Shown here piece after piece: positions 26,891 through 36,601 of a DNA stretch of 64,000 bases. The notes under the pieces were generated by a model that was given only the letters and a program-made list of their open reading frames with translations, was not told the origin of the DNA and made no database searches. The first letter of the stretch is position 1; every line of letters begins with the position of its first letter. This DNA is from Kitasatospora sp. NBC_01250 (GTDB lineage Bacteria; Actinomycetota; Actinomycetes; Streptomycetales; Streptomycetaceae), in the NCBI RefSeq assembly GCF_036226465.1, contig NZ_CP108476.1, positions 7,812,001 to 7,876,000 of the forward strand, given 5' to 3'. The position numbers and the translations under genes are program-made.

Positions 26891-27780
26891 TCTCCCTGCT
26901 CACGCCCGCCACGGCCCCCGTGCCCGCCCCCATGCCCGCCGCCGACGGTGCGCCGCCGGTGCGCCGAGCCCGTCCCCGCCGGCTGCTGATGTGCCGCCCG
27001 ACCACCTTCGAGGTCAGCTACGCGATCAACCCGTGGATGGACCCGAGCGTGCCGGTGGACGCCGCACGGGCCACCGCCCAGTGGGAGCAGCTGTACCGGC
27101 TCTACCTCGCCCTCGGGCACAGCGTCGAGCTGATCGAGGCGCGCCCGGGGCTGCCCGACATGGTGTACGCGGCCAACGGGGCCACGGTGGTGGACGGCAA
27201 GGTGCTCGGCGCCCGGTTCCGCAACGCCGAGCGGGCCGCCGAGGGCGAGGCCTACCTGGACTGGTTCCGGGAGCGCGGTTTCACCGAGATCCACCGGCCG
27301 CGCCACATCAACGAGGGCGAAGGCGACCTGCTGACCTGCGGCGACTCCATCCTGGCCGGTTACGGCTTCCGCACCGCGCCCGAGGCGCACCGCGAGGCCG
27401 AGGAGGTGTTCGGCCGCCCGGTGATCGGCCTGGAGCTGGTGGACCCCCGCTTCTACCACCTCGACACGGCGCTCGCGGTGCTGGACGGAAAGGAGATCAT
27501 GTACCACCCCGAGGCGTTCGCGCCGCACAGCCGCGCCCTGCTCCGGCGCCTGTTCCCCGATGCCGTGCTGGTCGAGCGGGCGGACGCCGAGGCGTTCGGG
27601 CTCAACGCGATGAGCGACGGGTACAACGTGGTGCTGCCGCAGGCGGCCCGCGGGGTCGCCCGGCAGCTGGCGGAGCGCGGCTTCCACCCGATCGGCGTGG
27701 ACCTGAGCGAACTGCTCAAGGGCGGCGGCAGCGTCAAGTGCTGCACGCTGGAGCTGCGGCCCGCCGATGCCGCTCGGTGA
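26878..27780 (+). CDS. DDAH/arginine deiminase-fold enzyme
   Basis: 300 residues from ATG 26878 with GGAAGG ahead. Family signatures of dimethylarginine dimethylaminohydrolase/amidinotransferase-fold enzymes are present: AINPWMDP, MVYAANGATV, NEGEGDLL, His in RFYHLDTALAVL, and the catalytic Cys near 288 in GSVKCCTLEL. Relative to housekeeping DDAH it has a ~35-residue Ala/Pro-rich extension. DDAH hydrolyses methylated arginine to citrulline. As last gene of the NRPS operon it likely supplies or modifies a guanidino/ureido residue (for example citrulline), but a housekeeping arginine role cannot be excluded. Confidence 0.85.
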   Translation: MSRLVSLLTPATAPVPAPMPAADGAPPVRRARPRRLLMCRPTTFEVSYAINPWMDPSVPVDAARATAQWEQLYRLYLALGHSVELIEARPGLPDMVYAANGATVVDGKVLGARFRNAERAAEGEAYLDWFRERGFTEIHRPRHINEGEGDLLTCGDSILAGYGFRTAPEAHREAEEVFGRPVIGLELVDPRFYHLDTALAVLDGKEIMYHPEAFAPHSRALLRRLFPDAVLVERADAEAFGLNAMSDGYNVVLPQAARGVARQLAERGFHPIGVDLSELLKGGGSVKCCTLELRPADAAR

Positions 27781-27800
27781 CCGGCTGCCGCGGGAGGCTG

Positions 27801-27849
27801 CAGCCGCCTCAGCCGCCTCAGCCGCCTCAGCCGCCTCAGCCGCCTCACC
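27801..27849. repeat. 9-bp minisatellite CAGCCGCCT
   Basis: Five tandem copies of CAGCCGCCT followed by decayed copies, in the 108-bp gap between the converging DDAH gene and the XRE regulator gene. No hairpin terminator with a T-run is visible here. Confidence 0.85.
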
Positions 27850-27888
27850 TGCCTTACCCGCCTCACCCCCGTCACGGCCTCATCAGCG

Positions 27889-29493
27889 TTACCCGGGCAC
27901 CCCGGCCAGCGCCGGCGACGGCTCGACGACGGCCGTCGCCACCGCCGTCGCCACGGCCGCCCGCGCCGACGGCGTGCAGGACGCCGACGGTGTGCCGGGC
28001 GCCGTCGGCTGCGCCGCGCCCAACTGCCGGACCAGGTTGAGCACACTGAACCGGGCCGGCCCGCCCGGCACGGCCGGCAGCTGCCGCAGCAGGCCGTGCA
28101 GCAGCAGTGCGTGCACGTCCCTGGCCACCGCCGTCGGCGTGCTGCCGAGCGCCCGGGCGGCGGCCTCCACCGTCCACGGGCAGGACAGCGGTGCCACCGC
28201 GCGCAGCAGCGCCGCCAGCCGCGGGCTCAGTCCGCGCAGCGTGTCGGCCAGCAGCCCGCTCAGCCCGGGGCCCCCGCCGGGCACCGCCGGGGCGGCGCCG
28301 TCGATGAGTGCCAGCGGTGTGCTGCGGACGATCTCCAGCAACTGCTCGGGGGAGTACAGCAGCAGCCAGGAGCCGGCCGCCTCCAGGGCCTGCGGCAGTC
28401 CGTCCAGCGCGTGGCAGATCCGGGCCACGGTGGCGACCACCGACTCGGTCGGCAGCAGGTCCGGGCGCAGGTGGCCGACGTACGAGAGCATCAGCTCCAC
28501 GGCCGGCCCACCCGGCCCGGCGGGGGAGGCCGCTCCGGGCCGGCCGGGGTGCGCCGGATCCGGCGGCCCGGCCGGCAGCGGCAGCGGGGCCAGCGGCAGC
28601 ACCCGGCCGTCCAGCGCCCGCTCCGGGCGGCGGGTGGTGATCAGCACCTTCAGCCGCTCGCAGGAGTTCAGCAGGCCCAGCAGCCCGGGCCCCCACGCGT
28701 CGACACCCCACGCGTCGACACCCCACGCGTCGACACCCCCGACGTCGACGCCCCCGACGTCGCCACCGCGGACCTCGGTGCCCCGGCCGCCCGGCGCCGC
28801 GTCACAGCCGTCCAGCACCAGCAGGGTCGGCCGGTCCCGGATCACGTCCGCCAGTTCGTCCAGGCTGCCGCCGTGCCCGCCCTGTCCGAGGAGCGTTCTG
28901 ACCCGGCCGACGAGCGCCGACTGCGGCCGCCGCGGCGTGGCCGGCTCCTCGGCGGTGCGGTCCATCGGCACCCACAGCACCGGTGCCTGGGCCTGGGCGT
29001 GGAAGCACAGCGCCGCCTCCTGCGCCAGCCGTGACTTGCCGACACCGGGCAGGCCCACCACGGTGAGCAGCCGCTCGTGCTCGGCGCCGAGCAGTCCGGT
29101 CAGCGCCCGCAGCTCCGCCCCGCGCCCGGCCAGCGGACGCAGCGGGGCGGGCGGCGGGGCCGGCTCGACGCCGTAGAGCCCGCCCAGGGTGCTGCCGGCC
29201 GAGGCGCTCGCGGCCGCGAGCTGGAGGGCGGCCCGGCGGGGCCCGCTGAGCCGCATGGTGTCGGCGAGCAGCCGGATGGTGTCCTTGCGCGGATGCTGGA
29301 CCCGGCCCTGTTCGAGGTCCCGGATGGCCCGGACGCTGACCGTCGAGAGGCCGGCCAGCTGCTCCTGGGTGAGGCCGGCGCCGCGGCGTGCGCTGCGCAG
29401 CAGAGCACCGAGAGCGGCCGGAGCGGCCGTAGCCGGAGCTTGAGCCGAGGCCGGGGCCGGAGCCTGGGCCTGGGCGGGAGCCTGAGCGTGCAT
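27889..29493 (-). CDS. XRE-type HTH plus NB-ARC ATPase regulator
   Basis: 534 residues from ATG at 29493, chosen for GGAGGT 7 bases upstream; the frame stays open to 29637. After an Ala/Gln/Pro leader, an XRE helix-turn-helix (LRSARRGAGLTQEQLAG ... VSVRAIRDLEQG, about 30-85) is followed by an NB-ARC/AAA-type ATPase: Walker A GLPGVGKS near 147, Walker B LLVLDGCD, ITTRRPER. A winged-helix-like region ends the protein and there are no clear TPRs. A five-unit repeat (GVDAWGVDAWG) sits after Walker B. It is divergent from the SARP gene across a repeat-rich region, so it likely controls that gene or the NRPS operon. Confidence 0.85.
   Translation of the reverse strand: MHAQAPAQAQAPAPASAQAPATAAPAALGALLRSARRGAGLTQEQLAGLSTVSVRAIRDLEQGRVQHPRKDTIRLLADTMRLSGPRRAALQLAAASASAGSTLGGLYGVEPAPPPAPLRPLAGRGAELRALTGLLGAEHERLLTVVGLPGVGKSRLAQEAALCFHAQAQAPVLWVPMDRTAEEPATPRRPQSALVGRVRTLLGQGGHGGSLDELADVIRDRPTLLVLDGCDAAPGGRGTEVRGGDVGGVDVGGVDAWGVDAWGVDAWGPGLLGLLNSCERLKVLITTRRPERALDGRVLPLAPLPLPAGPPDPAHPGRPGAASPAGPGGPAVELMLSYVGHLRPDLLPTESVVATVARICHALDGLPQALEAAGSWLLLYSPEQLLEIVRSTPLALIDGAAPAVPGGGPGLSGLLADTLRGLSPRLAALLRAVAPLSCPWTVEAAARALGSTPTAVARDVHALLLHGLLRQLPAVPGGPARFSVLNLVRQLGAAQPTAPGTPSASCTPSARAAVATAVATAVVEPSPALAGVPG
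28691..28764 (-). repeat. 15-bp in-frame tandem repeat in the NB-ARC gene
   Basis: Three copies of a 15-bp unit containing ACGCGTCGAC and two of a GACGTCGAC variant encode GVDAW/GVDVG pentapeptides on the minus strand. They lie just after Walker B, an unusual place for a length-variable repeat. Confidence 0.85.
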
Positions 29494-29861
29494 CAGATGA
29501 CCTCCGTGGTTGGTGAGATCCTGGGGCCGGTCCGGGCCCGGTCCGGGCGGGGCGTCCGATGGCAGCAGCTTCGGTGAGGCGCTTCCCGATCTTTTCCCGG
29601 TGCGGTACCGCCGTCCGCTGCGGCTTCCCACTGGCATCCCTTGGCACCCGTTGGCATCCCGTGGCCTCCCCGGGCATTCCCTGGCATCCGCGGGCGCCGC
29701 TCGGCCCTTCCCGGCACCCTCGGCATCCCCAGCCAGTACCGCGTGATCAGTGCGCGGCTTATCATCCAGCGGGGGCCAGTTCAGTTCGATGATCGGATGT
29801 TGGGCCGCGGCGATATTCGACTGCGGCGATCTTTGCGGGGTGAGAAGGGGTAGGGGGAACT
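29494..29861. promoter_or_regulatory. Divergent regulatory region of the two pathway regulators
   Basis: 368 bp without a gene between the starts of the XRE-NB-ARC (minus) and SARP (plus) genes. It holds both ribosome binding sites (GGAGGT near the left end, AGGGGGAA near the right end), the decamer array listed separately, and a relatively AT-rich stretch around 29750-29835 likely to contain the SARP promoter. I could not assign a convincing -10/-35 pair. Confidence 0.6.
29631..29730. repeat. Tandem decamer array, consensus YTGGCATCCC
   Basis: Six consecutive 10-bp units (29631-29690) read CTGGCATCCC, TTGGCACCCG, TTGGCATCCC, GTGGCCTCCC, CGGGCATTCC, CTGGCATCCG, with decayed units (CCGGCACCCT, CGGCATCCCC) to about 29730. 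A period close to one helical turn puts all copies on one DNA face. SARP-family activators bind direct repeats with helical phasing, so this is a plausible operator for one or both flanking regulators. Confidence 0.7.
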
Positions 29862-32800
29862 ATGCCTGCGGGCGCTCGGAGCGGGCTGCGCTTCAACATC
29901 CTGGGCCCGCTGGAGGGCTGGGAGGACGGACGCAGGCTCCGGCTCGGCGGGACGATCCGGGAGCGGGTGCTGGTCACCCTGCTGCTGGAGCCCGGCAAGG
30001 TGCTGCCGGTCTCCCGGCTGGTGGCCGCGGTCTGGTCCGAGGACCCGCCCGCCACCGCCTCCCACCAGGTCCGCAAGGCCGTCGCCGAGCTGCGCCGGAG
30101 CATGCTGGACGGGGGCGAGATCCTGGTCACCGAGGGCCCCGGCTACCGGGCCCAGATCGCCGACGGGCAGCTGGACCTGACCGAGTTCGCCGCCCTGGTC
30201 CGCACCGCCCGGCAGGCCGCGGCGGCGGGTCGGCCCACCGAGGCGGTCGAGGCGCTGCGCGGCGCGCTCGCGCTCTGGCGCGGACCCGTCCTCTCGGGCG
30301 CCGGCGGCCCGGTGATCCAGGCCGCGGCCACCGCGCTGGAGGAGCGCCGACTGGCCGCCGCCGAGCAGCTCTTCGAGCTGCGGCTGGGCCTGGGCGAGAG
30401 CGCCGAGCTGGTGGTCGACCTGCGCCAGCTCGTCCACCAGCACCCGCTGCGCGAGACCCTGCGCGGCCAACTGATGCTCGCGCTCTACCGCTCGGGGCGG
30501 CAGGCCGAGGCGCTGGAGGAGTACAGCCGGGTGCGCGAACTGCTGGTCGAGGAGCTCGGCATCGACCCCGGGCCCGGCCTGGCCCGGATCCACCAGGGCA
30601 TCCTGCGCGACAGCCCCGAACCGCAGGCCCTCACTCCGCCGCCGCCCCCGGCGCCGGCCGAAGCACCGTCAGCAGCGGCCCACCCGGCCCCGGCGGCCCC
30701 GCTGCTCCCGCCCGGCCCCGACTCGCCCAGCACCCTGCCCTATGACCTCGCCGACTTCACCGGCCGCGAGCGCGAACTCGCCGAACTGGTCGCCTGCGCC
30801 CGGCAGGAGGGCGGGCCGCGCACCCCGATCGTGGCCATCGACGGCATGGGCGGCAGCGGCAAGACCTCGCTGGCCGTGCGGGCCGCGCACCGGCTGGCCG
30901 CCGCCTATCCGGACGGTCAGCTCCACATCGACCTGCGCGGCCACGCCCCCGGCGAGCCGCCGGTCGGCGCCGGCACCGCGCTGCACACCCTGCTGCGGGC
31001 GCTCGGTCTGCCCGGCGACCGGATCCCGGACGACGTGGCCGGGCGCACCGCGCTGTGGCGGGCCACCCTGGTCGGCCGGCGGCTGCTCCTGCTGCTCGAC
31101 AACGCCGTCGACGCCGCCGCGGTGCGCCCGCTGCTGCCCACCTCGCCCGGCTGCCTGGTGCTGGTCACCAGCCGGGCCCGCCTGGTGGACCTGGACGGCG
31201 CGCGGTGGATCTCCATCGACGTGCTGGCGCCCGAGGAGAGCGCGAGCCTGGTCACCGAGATCCTCGGCGCGGCCCGGATCGCCGCCGAGCCGCAGGCCGC
31301 CGCCGAACTGGCCCGGCTCTGCGGCCACCTCCCGCTGGCCCTGCGGATCGCCACCGCCCGGCTGCGCAACCGCCCGCGCTGGACCCTGCGCTACCTGGCC
31401 GACCGGCTGCGCGACGAGACCCGGCGACTGGACGAACTCAGCTCCGGCGAACGCAGCGTGGCCGCCACGCTGCGGCTGTCCTACCAGACCCTGGACGAGC
31501 AGAGTCGCGCGGCGTTCCGGCTGCTCGCCCTGCACCCCGGCGGCGAGATCGACGTCTACTCGGCCGCCGCGCTGCTGGGCACCGGGACCCGGGCGGCCGA
31601 GTCGGTGCTGGAGCTGCTGCTCGACGTCCACCTGCTGCAGCAGCCGGAGGTCGACCTCTACACCTTCCACGACCTGGTGCGCAGCTTCGCCCAGAGCCTG
31701 CGCGGCGCCCCGACCGGGGCGGCGGACGCGGACGCGGTGGAGCGGCTGCTCGACTACTACCTGACGGCCACCGAGGCGGCCTGCGAGCAACTGTTCCCCG
31801 GTCGGCGCAGCAGCCTGTCCGGGATGCCCCGGGCCGGCGCCGAACTGCCGGACCTGGCCGACACCGCCCGGGCCCAGGCCTGGTTCACCCGGGAGCACAC
31901 CGCGCTGCGCTCGGCCGTCGCGCTGGCCGAGCGGCACGGCCACGACCGGCACACCGTCTGCCTGGCCCGCAACGTGATGTTCCAACTGCACGCCCGCGGC
32001 CACCTGGACGAGTTCCAGGCGCTGGGCCGGATCGCGGTCACCGCCGCGCGCCGGCTCGGCGATCTGGCGCTGCTCGGGGTGAGCCTGGCCAACCTCGGCG
32101 TCGCCTGCTGGAAGCTGGGGCACTTCGCCGAGGGCGTCGAGGTCGCCCAGGAGGCCCGCGACGTGGCCGCCAGACTCGGCGACCGGCAGACCGAGGCGCA
32201 CAGCGAGAGCACCCTCGGCCTCTACAAGAGCCTGCTCGGCCGGTTCCCCGAGGCGCTCGCCCACCTGACCCAGGCGATCGCCCACGAACGGGAGTTGGGA
32301 TCGGTGCGGGCCGAGGCCGAGAGCCTGACGCTGCTCAGCGCGCTGTACGAGCAGTGGGGGCGCTACGAGGAGTCCGCCGAGGCGGCCCGCCGCGCGGTCG
32401 AACTGGGCCGGCGGCTGGACCGCCACGAGAACGAGCTGGTGGCGCTGACCGATCTGGCCGCCGCGCTGCTGGGCCTGCGGGCCGACGAGGAGGCCGAGCA
32501 GCACCTGCGCCAGGCCCGGGACCTGTGCGACGAGACCAAGGAGCCCGGCCAGGTCGCGCTGGCGCTGGCCCTGTCGGCCGACGTCGCGCACCGGCTCGGG
32601 CGGCCGGAACGGGCCGCGGACCACCTCGCGCAGGCGTTGGTGCTGGTGGAGTCGAGCTCCTCGCCGCTGCGCCGGGCCAAGGTGGCGAACACGGCGGGGC
32701 GGCTGCTGCACCGCCGTGGCGAGCACGCCGCGGCGCTGGACCTGCACACCCGGGCGTACCGCCTCGCCGCGGCCATCGACTACCGCACCGAGGAGGCCTA

Positions 32801-32924
32801 CGCGCTGGCCGGCCTGGCCCGGGCGGCCGAGGCGCTGGGCCGGTCGGGCGCGGCCGGCCACCAGGCGCAGGCCGAGCGGCTGTTCGCGGCGCTGGGGGTG
32901 CCGGCGGAGCGCCGGCGCGAGTGA
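29862..32924 (+). CDS. AfsR/SARP-family regulator (wHTH-BTAD-NB-ARC-TPR)
   Basis: 1020 residues, ATG 29862. Order: OmpR-like winged helix (about 10-95, LRFNILGPLEGWEDG then TASHQVRKAVAELRR), bacterial transcriptional activation domain (about 100-245, ending RVRELLVEELGIDPGP), Pro/Ala linker, NB-ARC (Walker A GMGGSGKTS near 328, LLLLDNAVDAAAVRPLL, LVTSRARL), and tetratricopeptide-like helices (about 690-1000). This is the full AfsR layout; such proteins activate antibiotic genes by binding direct repeats near -35. Between the NRPS operon and the second operon it is the likely pathway activator. Confidence 0.93.
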   Translation: MPAGARSGLRFNILGPLEGWEDGRRLRLGGTIRERVLVTLLLEPGKVLPVSRLVAAVWSEDPPATASHQVRKAVAELRRSMLDGGEILVTEGPGYRAQIADGQLDLTEFAALVRTARQAAAAGRPTEAVEALRGALALWRGPVLSGAGGPVIQAAATALEERRLAAAEQLFELRLGLGESAELVVDLRQLVHQHPLRETLRGQLMLALYRSGRQAEALEEYSRVRELLVEELGIDPGPGLARIHQGILRDSPEPQALTPPPPPAPAEAPSAAAHPAPAAPLLPPGPDSPSTLPYDLADFTGRERELAELVACARQEGGPRTPIVAIDGMGGSGKTSLAVRAAHRLAAAYPDGQLHIDLRGHAPGEPPVGAGTALHTLLRALGLPGDRIPDDVAGRTALWRATLVGRRLLLLLDNAVDAAAVRPLLPTSPGCLVLVTSRARLVDLDGARWISIDVLAPEESASLVTEILGAARIAAEPQAAAELARLCGHLPLALRIATARLRNRPRWTLRYLADRLRDETRRLDELSSGERSVAATLRLSYQTLDEQSRAAFRLLALHPGGEIDVYSAAALLGTGTRAAESVLELLLDVHLLQQPEVDLYTFHDLVRSFAQSLRGAPTGAADADAVERLLDYYLTATEAACEQLFPGRRSSLSGMPRAGAELPDLADTARAQAWFTREHTALRSAVALAERHGHDRHTVCLARNVMFQLHARGHLDEFQALGRIAVTAARRLGDLALLGVSLANLGVACWKLGHFAEGVEVAQEARDVAARLGDRQTEAHSESTLGLYKSLLGRFPEALAHLTQAIAHERELGSVRAEAESLTLLSALYEQWGRYEESAEAARRAVELGRRLDRHENELVALTDLAAALLGLRADEEAEQHLRQARDLCDETKEPGQVALALALSADVAHRLGRPERAADHLAQALVLVESSSSPLRRAKVANTAGRLLHRRGEHAAALDLHTRAYRLAAAIDYRTEEAYALAGLARAAEALGRSGAAGHQAQAERLFAALGVPAERRRE

Positions 32925-33005
32925 CGCGCCGCGGGGGCGGCGGGTCGGGGCGGGGTGAGGCGGGGTGGCGGGTGGTGCGGGTGGTGCGGGTGGGGCCGGG
33001 GGCGC

Positions 33006-33173
33006 TCAGGGCATGAGCGGGGCGTTCGGGGTGATGCTCGTCGGGCCCTTGTCCTCGGCCACCACCCGTTGCCCGCCCGCCTGGTGCGGGTGGAGCGTTC
33101 CGGCGGCGGTGCCGAGGCCGAGGGCCAGCGAGGCGACGACGATCCCGAACAGTGCGGCCAGCTTGCGTCCCAT
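33006..33173 (-). CDS. Small exported peptide (55 aa)
   Basis: ATG at 33173 behind AAGGGA. MGRKLAALFGIVVASLALGL is a clear signal peptide, giving a mature peptide of roughly 30 residues (HPHQAGGQRVV ... PTSITPNAPLMP) rich in Pro, Gln and Thr without Cys. I recognise no family. It could be a secreted signalling or export-associated peptide. Confidence 0.55.
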   Translation of the reverse strand: MGRKLAALFGIVVASLALGLGTAAGTLHPHQAGGQRVVAEDKGPTSITPNAPLMP

Positions 33174-33281
33174 GTCACGTCCCTTGATGAGGTGCTGCGC
33201 TCCTGACACCACCCATGGTGGCCACGGCACTTCCCGAACCGTTCCCACCGGGTTACCGCCCGGACACCGGGGACCCTGGGC

Positions 33282-33329
33282 CGTGTCTCACAATTCGCGT
33301 CGCGCGCCTGGCGGGAATTGTGAGACACG
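33282..33329 (-). terminator. Perfect 15-bp hairpin after the 33330-33731 gene
   Basis: CGTGTCTCACAATTC (33282-33296) is exactly complementary to GAATTGTGAGACACG (33315-33329) with an 18-nt G/C-rich loop. It starts at the stop codon of the minus-strand gene and lies upstream of the small exported peptide gene. There is no T-run, so it may be a factor-assisted terminator or an mRNA-stabilising stem. Confidence 0.6.
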
Positions 33330-33731
33330 CTAGGGCGTGTGCGGCCCGGCGGACCCGCCGAGCCGGCAGGCCACGATCCGTGGGCCGTCCGCGGTGAGCG
33401 CGACCTCGGTACAGGCGGACCCCTCCTGATGGCCCGCCAGATCGAGCAGCGCCCGCACCACCGAGCGCACCGCGGCGAGCTGCTCCTCGCCGCGCTGCGC
33501 CGCGGGGCTGATCGCGACCACCCGGTGCATCCCGCCCCCGGTCGTCGTCTCCACCCGCACCACCGATCCCACTGATCCCACTGGTCCCACAGATCTCACC
33601 AGTCCCGCCGGCTCCTCGCGCACCGCACCGCCACCGTCCCGCACCCGCCGGGCCCACTCCTCCACGGCGGCCAGCTCGTCGAGCGCGGCGTGCAGTCGGG
33701 CCGCGCCGGGCTGGTCGGGGGGATCTGTCAC
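33330..33731 (-). CDS. Unknown protein (133 aa)
   Basis: GTG start at 33731 with GGAGG upstream. An N-terminal helix (AARLHAALDELAAVEEWARR), a Val/Gly/Ser repeat (VRSVGPVGSVGSVVRVE) from a 9-bp DNA repeat, and a C-terminal segment with alternating strands (CTEVALTADGPRIVACRL). No signal peptide, membrane segment or known motif. Cytosolic; function unknown. Confidence 0.6.
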   Translation of the reverse strand: MTDPPDQPGAARLHAALDELAAVEEWARRVRDGGGAVREEPAGLVRSVGPVGSVGSVVRVETTTGGGMHRVVAISPAAQRGEEQLAAVRSVVRALLDLAGHQEGSACTEVALTADGPRIVACRLGGSAGPHTP

Positions 33732-33905
33732 TGCAGCCTCCTACGGCAGGGAACCGGTCAGCCTGACCGTCCCACCGCCCGATCCCGATCGCCTCCCCGT
33801 CCGTTCCCGCACGATCGTGTGCCGGGGGAACTCTCGGTCGGTGCGGCGGGTTGAGGTGATGGCGCACGGTCAGATTCGTTCACTGGTACGAGCGGAGGAG
33901 TACAG

Positions 33906-34819
<914 letters not shown>

Positions 34820-34823
<4 letters not shown>

Positions 34824-36601
34824 TCAGACGGAATTCCTGCTCGGAGTGCCGCACGGTCGACCTTGCCGTTGGGGGTGAAGGGCAGCGCGTCGAGCAGGGA
34901 GATCCACTTGGGGACCATCGCCGCGGGCAGCCGCAGCTCCAGCTCGGCACGGAGTGCCTGCGCCAGCCCGGTTGCCCCCGGCGGGGCCTCGGCGATCAGG
35001 TGCAGGGCGTTGCCCGCGGCGGTGTCGATCACCAGGGCCACCGCCGCCGCGACGCCGGGGACGGCGGTCGCCACCGACTCCACCTCACCCAGCTCGACCC
35101 GGATGCCGTTGATCTTCACCTGGGTGTCCTTGCGGTGCGAGAACTCCAGCGAGCCCGCGACCAGACGCACGATGTCCCCGGTGGCGTACATCCGGGCGCC
35201 TGGCTCGGGGCTCCACGGATCGGGCAGGAACCGCTCGCTGGTGAGCCGGGGCTTGCCGCGGTAGCCGGCGCTGACGCAGGGGCCGGCGACGAAGGCCTCG
35301 CCCAGGGCGCCGGGCGCCACCGGTTCGAGGTCGCCGTCCAGGACGTACACCCGGGCGTGCGGCAGCGCCCGGCCGATGCTGGCCCCCGGTGCCCCGGCAG
35401 GTGCCCCGGCAGGCGCCTCGGCGTCGATCGGCCCGGCGGTCGCCCAGACGGTCGACTCGGTGGGCCCGTAGACGTTGAACGCGGTCGCGGGCAGTGCCGC
35501 CAGCCGCGCTGCCAGGGTGGTCGGCAGCACGTCGCCCCCGCACAGCAGGGTCTGCTCCGCGTCGAACCGGGCGCCGGCGTCCAGCAGCAGCCGCCAGCCG
35601 ACCGGCGTCGCCTGGACCAGGGAGGGCCGGACCCCGTTGACGAGGGCGGCGAGCGCGCGCGGCCGGGGCAGCCACAGGTCGGGTGCGATCACGCAGCGCC
35701 CGCCGCGGGTCAGCGGCAGGAACAGCTCCAGTCCCGCGACGTCGAAGGAGAGCCGGCTGCTGAACAGCACGCGCTCGGCGGCGCCCGCGGGCAGCAACGT
35801 GCCGATCCCGTCCAGGAAGTGGAGGAAGTTGCGGTGCGTGACCTCGACGGCCTTGGGACGGCCGGTCGAGCCGGAGGTGTAGAGCACATAGGCGAGGTCG
35901 TCGGGTTGGCTCGCGCTCTCCTGGCCGGCGGTGTCCGTGCCGGTCAGGTCGGTCCGGTCGGCCGGCTCGGTCCGGTCGGTCAGGTCGGCCGGGCCGATGA
36001 CCGGCACCGCGAGTTCGCAGAGCGCCTCGTTGTACGCCGGATCGGCCACCACGCAGGTCACCTGGGCGTCCTCGGCCATGAACGCCAGCCGCGCCGCGGG
36101 GTAGCGCCCGTCGAGCGGGACGTAGGCGGCCCCGGTGCCCAGCACGCCGAGGACGACGGCGATCAGGTCGACGCCGCGGTCCAGGCAGACCCCGACGGCG
36201 GTGCCGCGGCCGATGCCCAGCCGGGTCAGGCCCGCGCCCACCCCGGCCGCGCGCGCCGCCAGGCCCCGGTAGCTCAGCTGCGCGGCGCCGTGGGTGACCG
36301 CGGACCGCTCCGGGTGGCGCCGGGCGGTGGCGGCGAACCGGCGGTCGATCGTCGACCGGGGCCCGGCGGCAGTCGCGTCGCGGGCCCCCGCATCGGGTGC
36401 CGGGACGTCGGCCGCCGCCACATCGAGCGCCGCCACGTCGAGCGCCGCCGCGCGGTCGCCCGGTGGGCCGCAGGGGTGCCAGCCCGGCGGCAGCGCCCGG
36501 CCGGTGCGCCAGATCGAGCGCTGGCCGCGGTCGTTGGCGACCGGCAGCCACCTGGCCGCGGGCCGGTGCGGTGTCGGGTCAGCCGGCACCCGGTTCGGCA
36601 T
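34820..36601 (-). CDS. MbtH-like segment fused to a free adenylation domain
   Basis: 593 residues from ATG at 36601, chosen for AAGGAGG 8 bases upstream (a GTG at 36628 has none). Residues about 17-50 (WLPVANDRGQRSIWRTG, then ALPPGWHPCG) match the first half of MbtH proteins; the second half, including the DIRPxSLR box, is replaced by Asp/Ala repeats. The A domain follows (about 85-590): YTSGSTGRPKAVE, YATGDIVRLV, INGIRVELGEVE, NGKVDR. I read the pocket as D-V-L-Q-L-G-V-V-W-K, near the known glycine code D-I-L-Q-L-G-L-I-W-K. No T domain, so a separate carrier must be charged; the free carrier at 43.76 kb is a candidate. Last gene of a four-gene minus-strand operon. Confidence 0.88.

Noticed and set aside
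27801..27849. Possible CRISPR-like array
   Set aside because: Units are 9 bp with no spacers; a simple minisatellite. No CRISPR array or cas gene was seen anywhere.
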